Of a DNA stretch of 64,000 bases, positions 17,283 through 24,711 are shown piece by piece. The DNA is taken from positions 9,071,001 to 9,135,000 of the forward strand of contig NZ_CP017174.1 of assembly GCF_006402735.1 (NCBI RefSeq), written 5' to 3'. Within the stretch, counting starts at the first letter, position 1, and each line of letters opens with the position of its first letter. A model generated the notes under the pieces. It was given only the letters and a program-made list of their open reading frames with translations, made no database searches and was not told the DNA's origin. Source of the stretch: Myxococcus xanthus. GTDB lineage: Bacteria; Myxococcota; Myxococcia; Myxococcales; Myxococcaceae. Position numbers and translations under genes: made by a program.

Positions 17283-18602
17283 ATGTCCAAGTCGTCTGTC
17301 TGGGTGAGCCTGAGTGTCGGTCTGGCGTTGGGTTTCGTGGGGGGGCGCGTGGCGCGTCCCACGGAGCTGGCCACGGGAACGGCCCATGCGGCCAACCTCG
17401 CGGCGAAGACGCCCGCCCCCGGCGCGCGTCCGCGTGCGCCGATTTCGCCCACCGTCTACAAGGTGCCGGTCAATGACTCGCCGACGGCGGGAGCGGAGGA
17501 CGCGCTCGTCACGCTGGTGGAGTTCTCCGACTACGAATGCCCGTTCTGCGCACGTGCGAATGGCACGGTGAAGCAGCTCCAGGAGCGCTATGGCCGCAAG
17601 CTGCGCGTGGTGATGAAGCACCACCCGCTGGCCAACCACCCGCGCGCGCGGCCGGCGGCGCTGGCGGCGCTGGCGGCGGGTGAGCAGGGCAAGTTCTGGG
17701 AGATGCATGAGGCGCTCTTCACCAACTCGCGAGCGCTGAGCGAAGCCGACCTGGAGCGTTACGCCATGAAGGTGGGCCTGAACATCTCGCGCTGGAACCA
17801 GGACCGCGCGGACCCGCGGCTGGCGGAGCGCATCCGCCAGGACGAGGCACTGGCGATGCAGTTGGGCGCCACCGGCACGCCGGCCTTCTACGTGAATGGC
17901 CGCTTCATCAGCGGGGCCCAGCCGCTGGAGGTCTTCACGGGCGTCGTGGACGAGGAACTGAGCAAGGCGGAGGCCCTGGTCCGGACGGGCGTGCGGCCGG
18001 TGGAGGTCTACGCACGCACCATCTCCGCCGGAAAGGACAGCCAGCCCACGCAGCAGATGATGCCCGAAGAGCCGGCCATCCAGCAGGTGGACGTGGGCAC
18101 CGCGCCGTCCCGGGGCCCGGCCGACGCGCCGGTGACGGTGGTGGCCTTCTCAGACTTCGAGTGCCCGTTCTGCGCCCGCGTGGTGCCGACGATGAAGGCG
18201 CTGGAGGCCGCGTATCCCGGCAAGCTGCGCGTGGCCTTCAAGCACCAGCCCCTGGCGCAGCACCCGAATGCGCAGATTGCGGCGGAGGCGGCCATGGAGG
18301 CGCACGCGCAGGGCAAGTTCTGGGAGTTCCACGACGTGCTCTTCGCCAACCAGCGCAAGCTGGACCGGGCGTCGCTGGAGGACTACGCGCGGCAGGTGGG
18401 CCTGGACGTGGGCCGCTTCAACGCGGCGCTGGACTCGCGCAAGCATGACGCGCACGTGTCCGCGGACGTCGCCCAGGCCATGCGCGTGGGCGCCACGGGC
18501 ACGCCCACGTTCTTCATCAACGGCCGTCCGGTGACGGGCGCCCGGCCGGTAGAGCACTTCCGCGCCATCATCGACGACGAGCTGCGGAAGGCGGCGCGGT
18601 AG
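17283..18602 (+). CDS. Double-domain DsbA-like thiol-disulfide protein
   Basis: The 439-residue protein contains two thioredoxin-fold DsbA/BdbD-like domains in tandem. Each has a CPFC active site (C86-C89 in the first, C294-C297 in the second) and a cis-Pro loop (GATGTPAFYVNG and GATGTPTFFING). A hydrophobic N-terminus (VWVSLSVGLALGFVGG) should anchor it in the inner membrane or be cleaved, placing the domains in the periplasm. It probably makes or reshuffles disulfides in exported proteins, of which this window encodes many. Most homologues have one domain; the pair suggests internal duplication. ATG at 17283. Confidence 0.93.
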   Translation: MSKSSVWVSLSVGLALGFVGGRVARPTELATGTAHAANLAAKTPAPGARPRAPISPTVYKVPVNDSPTAGAEDALVTLVEFSDYECPFCARANGTVKQLQERYGRKLRVVMKHHPLANHPRARPAALAALAAGEQGKFWEMHEALFTNSRALSEADLERYAMKVGLNISRWNQDRADPRLAERIRQDEALAMQLGATGTPAFYVNGRFISGAQPLEVFTGVVDEELSKAEALVRTGVRPVEVYARTISAGKDSQPTQQMMPEEPAIQQVDVGTAPSRGPADAPVTVVAFSDFECPFCARVVPTMKALEAAYPGKLRVAFKHQPLAQHPNAQIAAEAAMEAHAQGKFWEFHDVLFANQRKLDRASLEDYARQVGLDVGRFNAALDSRKHDAHVSADVAQAMRVGATGTPTFFINGRPVTGARPVEHFRAIIDDELRKAAR

Positions 18603-18614
18603 TCACGCGGCAAC

Positions 18615-20195
18615 TCACGGCTCCGAGGCCGCGACCTCTGAATCAGAGACCGCGGCCTCCGGCTCCGGCGGCCGTCTCAACACGCCCACGTTCGTCACCT
18701 CGCGGGCGTTGACGTTGAACTCCACCGTCCCAAGAGAGGTGCGCAGCACGTGTTTGCCCGGCTTCAGCCCCGGCACGAAGATGCGGCCATCCAACAACGT
18801 GTAGTGCGACGCACCGACCCACTCATGGTTGACGGTGATTGCCTCGCGGGAGCCCCAGAGGTGGTCGTCGCCGAAATCCATCATCCCGGCGACGGCGCCC
18901 GTCTCCTCCAGGTGGATGTCGACGGACACGCGCTCCCCCTTCCCGCCTCGGACCACGGCGCTGCCCGCGCGGCCATCCGGCAGCCACGCGAAGATTCGCC
19001 CCGCGCCCACCCGGGGCGTCACCACGAACTCGGGGCCATCGAAGCGGACGTGCGCATGCTCATCGGCTGAGTTGCCACACCCCCGCCCCCGTGGACCGGG
19101 CGTCTGTGCCCCAATCCAGGCCCCCTTCACCGGCGAGCCGTCCGGGAGGAAGACGCGACCGGAGACCTCGAAATCGCCAGGGTCGCTGGAGAACCACGGC
19201 CACACCTTCCCTCCTTCCTTCATTTCGGAGAAGGGGAACGCGATGACCGCCGGAGCACCGGGCGCCAGCGTCACGTCCTTCCGTGCCGACACCGCCCGCC
19301 CGTTCCGGCGGCCCCACACGGAGACGGAGTGGCGCCCCGACTCGGTGATGCCCGTGAAGGTGCCGTCCTCCTGGGGCCGGAGCTGGACATTCACGTGGAC
19401 GGACTCCACCGACTCCGCCCCACGCCGGCGCCCCATCACCGGCTTGACGGTGACCGGAACGAACGCGCCCAGTTGGAAGTCGAACCGCCGCACCTCGCCG
19501 GCGGTCAGCTCCGCGCCCACGGACCGGCTGAGCCCCTCTCCCTCGGGGGAGAAGGGCGTCATGCTGACGGAGTAGCCCGGCGTCACGCCATCCAGCGTGT
19601 AGCGCCCCTGTGCATCCGTCGTGGCCCAGACAGGCGTCATCTCCAGCAGCATCGCGTCACCGTGCGCGACCAGCCGGACACCCGCCGCCGGCCTCCCGTC
19701 ATGCTGGAGGACCTGCCCCTCCACGGCGGCCCCTGGCGGCAGCTTCAACTCCACGAAGAGCGAGCCCCCGGCAACCACGCCCACGTCCCGCTCACAGAGC
19801 TCGGCGTGTCCGGCCCCTCGCGCACAGACGGTCATCACGCCCGCGCCAGGCGCCATGAAGGTCGCCTCGCCCGACGCGTCCGTCAGCGCCGTCTCGTCGG
19901 GCAACTGATGTCCCAGGCCAGTCGTGAACAGTCCTCGGAGGAGGGATACCCTGGCGCCCGCCAGCGGCGTGCCGTTGTCCTTGGAGACGGCCCGGACCCG
20001 AATCGAATCCGCCGCGCCATCCATCGTCGGCGGCGGCAGGGGGAGCGGCGGCAGGGAGGGGAGCCGCGCGAACTCCGGAAAGGGCACCTCCACGAGCACC
20101 GGCTGCGCCGCCCGCTCCGCGCGCCACATGCCCAGGCCTCCGAGCACCGCCGCCATGGCACTCAGGCCAATGCCCCAGCGAAACCCGTGCATCAT
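18615..20195 (-). CDS. Carboxypeptidase-regulatory-like (beta-sandwich) surface protein
   Basis: A 526-residue protein begins with an N-terminal hydrophobic helix (GIGLSAMAAVLGGLGMW) and a Pro-rich linker. Several Ig-like/CarboxypepD-regulatory modules follow. The repeated signature is G-x-(V/L)-x(n)-G-x-P-x2-G-(A/V)-x(V/L), for example TPLAGARVSLL, GRPAAGVRLVAHG and GSPVKGAWIG, each followed by a TDAxGxYTLDGVTPG-type strand. Such proteins are extracytoplasmic and often structural. No catalytic residues are seen. Converges with the DsbA-like gene, 12 bases between stops. Confidence 0.8.
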   Translation of the reverse strand: MMHGFRWGIGLSAMAAVLGGLGMWRAERAAQPVLVEVPFPEFARLPSLPPLPLPPPTMDGAADSIRVRAVSKDNGTPLAGARVSLLRGLFTTGLGHQLPDETALTDASGEATFMAPGAGVMTVCARGAGHAELCERDVGVVAGGSLFVELKLPPGAAVEGQVLQHDGRPAAGVRLVAHGDAMLLEMTPVWATTDAQGRYTLDGVTPGYSVSMTPFSPEGEGLSRSVGAELTAGEVRRFDFQLGAFVPVTVKPVMGRRRGAESVESVHVNVQLRPQEDGTFTGITESGRHSVSVWGRRNGRAVSARKDVTLAPGAPAVIAFPFSEMKEGGKVWPWFSSDPGDFEVSGRVFLPDGSPVKGAWIGAQTPGPRGRGCGNSADEHAHVRFDGPEFVVTPRVGAGRIFAWLPDGRAGSAVVRGGKGERVSVDIHLEETGAVAGMMDFGDDHLWGSREAITVNHEWVGASHYTLLDGRIFVPGLKPGKHVLRTSLGTVEFNVNAREVTNVGVLRRPPEPEAAVSDSEVAASEP

Positions 20196-20268
20196 TGAAC
20201 GGCCCCCAGCTCCAGCAGTGGAACCGGGAGGCTATCACTGTCCGTCCGGGTGGCACATCCCGGCCCGG

Positions 20269-20619
20269 CTACTCGCTGCCGTAGCCCGCGCTCTGAACGT
20301 CGATGAGGCGGCCGTTCTCGAACGTCACCACCTGCATGAAGCGGCGCGGCCCGAAGTTGTAGGTCCACTCCTCGTACTCCCGGGTGACGGAACGCCGCTC
20401 CGTCGTGACGCCCCCCGTATTCCTGTCCGGCGTCACCGAGCCCGCCGAGTCCGTCACCGTGCGGAAGTTCTTCGCCGCCGGCTCCCCGCACTTGGCGAGC
20501 ACCTCGGTCTTGAGCGCCCCATCCGCCACCAGCGCCTGGCCACAGCGGAGCGAGGCCGCCTCCGCCGCCACCGGCATCCCGGCCATTGAAAGCACGACCG
20601 CCAATCCGAGAGCACGCAT
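20269..20619 (-). CDS. DUF2845-family secreted small protein
   Basis: The 116-residue protein has a signal peptide (MRALGLAVVLSMAGMPVAAEA). The mature domain reads LRCGQALVADGALKTEVLAKCGEP, then EEWTYNFGPRRFMQVVTFENGRL, which fits the DUF2845 family. The two cysteines probably form a disulfide in the periplasm. The ATG at 20619 has AGAGGAG at good spacing and is preferred over the ATG six codons upstream. Function unknown. Confidence 0.82.
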   Translation of the reverse strand: MRALGLAVVLSMAGMPVAAEAASLRCGQALVADGALKTEVLAKCGEPAAKNFRTVTDSAGSVTPDRNTGGVTTERRSVTREYEEWTYNFGPRRFMQVVTFENGRLIDVQSAGYGSE

Positions 20620-20677
20620 GAGTTGTCTCCTCTCCATTCAGGTCAAAGGGGCAGGATGTCCGCGGGGGCGGAGCACG

Positions 20678-21769
20678 CTACGCGTAGGGGTTGTAGAACT
20701 TCGCGAACGTCGCCTTGGCGAAATCGCCGAAAGTCATTCCAGGCTGGAAGGCGCCCACCTTCTGCTCGGCGGGGTCCACGCCCTCCGGCGGACGCAGGTG
20801 CATGTCATTGTCCGGCTGCATGAACACCGCGAAGGTGGCGCGGGAGATGTTGCGGCTGGCCGGATGGGCCAGCGCCTGCACCGCGTGCGGCGTGGACCGC
20901 AGCAGCCCGCCGGTGACAATCTGGGAGCTTTCGCCAATCTGGAAGGCCAGGCTGTCCTTCGGGATGACGACCTTGCGCTCCTCGCCCGTCCGCGTGCGCA
21001 CGTACAGGCCCGCTTCCGGGTCGGGCACCGGGATGTCCTTGCGCGCCGGCTGCTGCGCGCCCGGCTCGGCCTCGAAGTACATGGCCGGGCAGAGCGCCGT
21101 GAGCGAGCCGTGGTCGCTGTGCCAGCCGCACCACGAGTCCCGCGTGCGCGGCGTCGCGTCCTCGTTGATGGCGAAGTAGTAGAGCAGCCGCGCCTTGCAC
21201 GCGCGCGAATCGCGAATCGTCCGAGCCAGCGCCGCGTCCGGTGCCAAACGGCTGCCCAGCCTGGACTGCACGTACTTGTCGCATTGCTCGGCGACCAGCA
21301 CGCCCACGTCCACCATCCGCTGGCCCAGCGCCATGAAGGCGGGCCGCAGCTCCGGGAAGTCCGCCTCCGGCCACACGTTGGGGTGGTAGTTCTCCGGGTG
21401 CTTCTCGATGAGCGCCGCGTCGGTGTGCGGCACGTCGTACTGCGGGTTGTTGTAGTACGAGCCCTTGAACTCGTCGAACTGGCCAGGGCGCAGCAGCTCC
21501 TTCCCGTGGCTCCAGCCGAACGAGTAGCTGCTGCGCGCGTGGACGTAGCGGTCCTTCACCTCGGTGGGCAGCGCGGCGAAGCGGAAGCCCAGGGGCAGCA
21601 GGTTGTCGCGCAGCTCGGCCAGCTCGGGAATGCCCCGGACGACGAGCAGGCCAATGCCGTCATGCCCGTAGGCGCGCTCGATGGCGGCGCTCAGGTCCGC
21701 GCCCGCCGCGAGCTGCGCATAGTCGAGAAGAACCACTCCGTCTTTCGTTTCCGCCACGTCGCTGCTCAT
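20678..21769 (-). CDS. Isopenicillin N synthase-like Fe(II)/2-oxoglutarate oxygenase
   Basis: The 363-residue soluble enzyme has the iron facial triad of this superfamily: HSD in CGWHSDHGSLT, and a distal His in STPHAVQAL. An Arg follows in SRATFAVF, where 2-oxoglutarate normally binds. The N-terminal DIOX-N-like part (GIGLLVVRGIPEL...LPLGFRFAALPTEVK) supports the IPNS/flavonol-synthase type. Substrate is unknown. The ATG at 21769 was chosen because upstream in-frame sequence is Arg/Gly-rich and unlike the family. It stands alone, 40 bases before the DUF2845 gene start on the same strand. Confidence 0.88.
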   Translation of the reverse strand: MSSDVAETKDGVVLLDYAQLAAGADLSAAIERAYGHDGIGLLVVRGIPELAELRDNLLPLGFRFAALPTEVKDRYVHARSSYSFGWSHGKELLRPGQFDEFKGSYYNNPQYDVPHTDAALIEKHPENYHPNVWPEADFPELRPAFMALGQRMVDVGVLVAEQCDKYVQSRLGSRLAPDAALARTIRDSRACKARLLYYFAINEDATPRTRDSWCGWHSDHGSLTALCPAMYFEAEPGAQQPARKDIPVPDPEAGLYVRTRTGEERKVVIPKDSLAFQIGESSQIVTGGLLRSTPHAVQALAHPASRNISRATFAVFMQPDNDMHLRPPEGVDPAEQKVGAFQPGMTFGDFAKATFAKFYNPYA

Positions 21770-22044
21770 CCCAGGTGCCTCGTGTCTTCTCCCCACGGTG
21801 CCACACCGGCATCCGCGCCGGGCAGGGTGTGCACAGGCCACCCGTGACAAGGGAGACGGGTGCCATACTGCCCGGTTTGGGCGCATGCGTGCCACCTGCG
21901 TCTCTCGGTGGCGGGCGGAAAGCCCCTGCCCCCTCCCTGCTCCCGTGCCAGGCCCCGCGCCCTCGTCCCCGAGGGCAGTCGCGCGCGGCGGCAACCAGGC
22001 TTCACATGGGGGGACGTGTTTCCTCTCACGAGGAGAACCCCGCG

Positions 22045-22200
22045 ATGGAAAGCCCGCTGTATACCGGAGAGGTCCGTACCGTCGGAGAGAGCATGGCGCG
22101 CGGCACCACCGACGCGGGCGCCTTCAAGATATTCATGGACGAGCCCGTGAAGCTGGGCATCCCGGTGACGTTCGCCGGCAAGGCTACTTCGGGGGCGTGA
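22045..22200 (+). CDS. Possible small protein, 51 residues
   Basis: A short frame (MESPLYTGEVRTVGESMARG...) starts with an ATG preceded by AGGAG at 10 bases spacing and ends at 22200, overlapping the 3' end of the convergent MltA gene by 17 bases. No family is recognised. The ribosome site and the sensible composition are the only support, so it may not be real. Confidence 0.4.
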   Translation: MESPLYTGEVRTVGESMARGTTDAGAFKIFMDEPVKLGIPVTFAGKATSGA

Positions 22201-23419
22201 CGGGCACCGGCGCCACCAGGGGCGCGGCGCGGCCGGGCCGGGGGACGAGGAAGAGCAGCCGCCCCTTCTGCTTCATCATCCCCGCCGCCAGCTCCGCCTG
22301 CGGGCCCGCACCCCAGAAGACGTCCACCCGTCCTGCGCCCCGGATGGCCCCGCCCGTGTCCTGGTTGAGCACGAAGCGCGACAGCGGCTTCCACTGCACG
22401 GAGCCATCCGCCATGCGCACCGGGCGCTCGGTGTGGATGAAGGCCAGGCCACCCTTGGGGAACAGCCGCGCGTCCGTCGCGATGGAGCGCCCGGCAGTCA
22501 CCGGCCGCCCGAGCGAACCCACCGACGCGGTGTTGAGGAAGCGGAAGAACACGTAGGACTCGTTGTGGTCGAGCACCCGGTGGCACTGCTGAGGATTCGC
22601 GGCCAGCCACGCGCGCAGCGCCTGCATCGACATCTCCTCCTTGGGGATGGCGCCCTCCTGGATGAGCAGCGAGCCGATGCTGCGGTACGGCTTCCCATTC
22701 GACGCGGCGTAGCCGATGCGGCGCCGGCTCCCATCAGGCAACAGCAGTGAGCCGCTGCCCTGCACCTCCAGGAAGAAGAGCGCCACCGGGTCCTTGGCCC
22801 ATGCCAGCTCCAGCTTCCGTCCGCTGAGCCGCCCCCCACGGATGTCCCCGCGCGACCAGTACGGCACCACCTTCCGCCCGTCGAGCCGGCCGAAGACTCG
22901 CTCTGACTTGAAGCGCTCCGCGAAGGGCTCCAGTGGGACTTCAATCAAGTCGGACGGAGGCCCGTGGATGGGCACGTTGTACACGTCCGTGCGCGTCAGG
23001 CTCGCCTCGATGGTCGGCTCGTAATAGCCGGTGAAGAGCACCTGGCCGTCCTCGCCTCCGGCGGCCTCCAGCGGCTCGAAGTCCTCCAGGACCAGGGCCC
23101 ACAGGGCCTCCTGCGTGAGGTCCTCGCGAAGCCGAGCGTGCAGGCGCTCCAGGGCGGTCCGCAGCTCGGCGATGGAGACCTGCCGCGCGCCGTAGATGAA
23201 GCGATGGTCGGATGGGCGGCTGCGCAGCCACACGAGGCTCTCCGCGACGGCGGTGCGCAGGGACGCGACGTCACCGTCGTCCCGGGGCTCCATCTTGCGG
23301 GACAGGCCGACGAGCGCGTCCTCGGGCTTGGTGACGGGAACGCGGGTGGGGCTCGGACAGGCCGAGGCGAGGAGCCCCAGCGCCGACAGCAGGAGGATTC
23401 GGAGGTGCCGCATGTCCAT
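22184..23419 (-). CDS. mltA: Membrane-bound lytic murein transglycosylase A, lipoprotein
   Basis: The 411-residue protein starts with a lipoprotein signal ending LLASAC, so it should sit in the outer membrane. It cleaves peptidoglycan glycan strands to 1,6-anhydro products. Family landmarks are LFTGYYEP near residue 150, then VPYWSRGDI, FFLEVQGSG, IGYAASNGKPYRSIG and the C-terminal 3D-domain DTGGAIRGAGRVDVFWGAG, whose Asp residues are catalytic in MltA. The ATG at 23419 has AGAGGAG upstream; an ATG two codons inside is possible. Gene is followed by the HEAT-like pseudogene on the same strand, 9 bases upstream of it. Confidence 0.95.
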   Translation of the reverse strand: MDMRHLRILLLSALGLLASACPSPTRVPVTKPEDALVGLSRKMEPRDDGDVASLRTAVAESLVWLRSRPSDHRFIYGARQVSIAELRTALERLHARLREDLTQEALWALVLEDFEPLEAAGGEDGQVLFTGYYEPTIEASLTRTDVYNVPIHGPPSDLIEVPLEPFAERFKSERVFGRLDGRKVVPYWSRGDIRGGRLSGRKLELAWAKDPVALFFLEVQGSGSLLLPDGSRRRIGYAASNGKPYRSIGSLLIQEGAIPKEEMSMQALRAWLAANPQQCHRVLDHNESYVFFRFLNTASVGSLGRPVTAGRSIATDARLFPKGGLAFIHTERPVRMADGSVQWKPLSRFVLNQDTGGAIRGAGRVDVFWGAGPQAELAAGMMKQKGRLLFLVPRPGRAAPLVAPVPVTPPK

Positions 23420-23428
23420 GTGGCTCCT

Positions 23429-24426
23429 CTACCTATCGCACCTGCCTCGGTGCGCGAATGGGGACTGGCGTGTGCCGGAATGAGCGAGCGGCCAGGCGTC
23501 AGCGGCCCTGGCCGACCGACTTCGCGGCCCGGGCCACCTCCTCCCGAGGCGGTCGGCGGGGATGTCGCCCAATCGTGCGGCCATGACCCACTCTTCGCCC
23601 TCCACCGCGCGGGCGAAGATGGCCCAGGTGGGCTCGCGCTCCAGATGGGCCCAGAGCGCGCGCAGCAGGGCGATGCGCACGTCCCGGTGCAGCCGCGTTC
23701 CGTCCAAGGCGATGAGGCGCTCGTAGGCGGCGTCGGAGCGCAGCTCGCCCAACAGGCGCACCACCTCCTTGGCGCCCCTGACCCGGGTGAGCGGCACACG
23801 CGAGAGCAGGGACAGCACGCGCTCATCCTCCAGGCAGCGGAGCAACGTGGGGAGCCCCTCGCCCTGCTCACACCGGGCCAGGACCCGAATGGCCTTCTCC
23901 CGCACCACGGGCCGGGCGTCATCCACCAGCGCGAACAGCGCCTCCTTCGGTGCCCCATCGGAAGCGCCGGACCGTGGCGCCCACGGTGGACTCGAAGCCC
24001 GCGCGGATTGCCACTGGGTCATCGCCTGCGCCTGCGAGGGCAAGGGCGACGCATCGCGCATGGCCGCGACGAGCTCCGGCAGGCCCGGCACCAGGCGCAC
24101 ACGCGCGCCTGGTTCCGGGCGACCTCCAGAAGCCAAGGCGCGGAGGCCCGCACCTCGTCCTCGGTGAGGTGCTCCCCCAAGCGATGCTCGCTCAGGAGGC
24201 CCCGCACCATGGGGAGCGTCGCCAGCCACGTCGCGCCCCAGGCGGTGTCCCTGGCGAAGATGCGCAGCACCAGCGCCCCCAGGAACCGCGATGTGTGTTC
24301 GGACAGGTCAGCCGCGTCCAACGCATCGCGCAGGATGCGCCCCAGCTCCACCATCTGGCGGACGCGAGCATCATGGTCGATACCAGACAGCTCGGCGCGC
24401 AGCTCGGCGCGGCGAATTTCAGGCAT
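23429..24426 (-). pseudogene. HEAT/ARM-repeat-like protein, split by an apparent frameshift
   Basis: Two overlapping frames together read as one helical-repeat protein. The first, from an ATG at 24426, runs MPEIRRAELRAELSG...SEHTSRFLGALVLRIF...APWLLEVARNQ. It then loses sense near 24105-24120. The second frame carries on with RVRLVPGLPELVAAM...ALFALVDDARPVVREKAIRVLARCEQGEGLPTLLRCL...ELRSDAAYERLIALDGTRLHRDVRIALLRALW, which are HEAT-like helix pairs. The break lies in a GC-only stretch, so either a real inactivation or a one-base sequence error is possible. It precedes mltA by 9 bases and could be co-transcribed. Homologues would show which. Confidence 0.6.
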
Positions 24427-24711
24427 GGCCGCGGGGGATTGCCCTTCACGCCCAGGCCTGACAAACGGCCATATCCCTCTCAAATGGTTGATCAAAATCA
24501 CGCGGTCGAGCGTCTTTGCGGCCCGGGACGACCCGGATGTGAGGCTCGGCGCGTATGACACGGTGTCCCAGGGTGTAGGCAGACCCGCGGCGCGCATGGA
24601 GCGCGACCCCGGCCACGGTGAGTGGGAGCAGGCCAGATGGGTGGGTCACCCAGTCGAGGAATGCCGGCGCACGCCTCGCATGTGGGAGCCCGGTCTTCGC
24701 GTCGCTCATGG

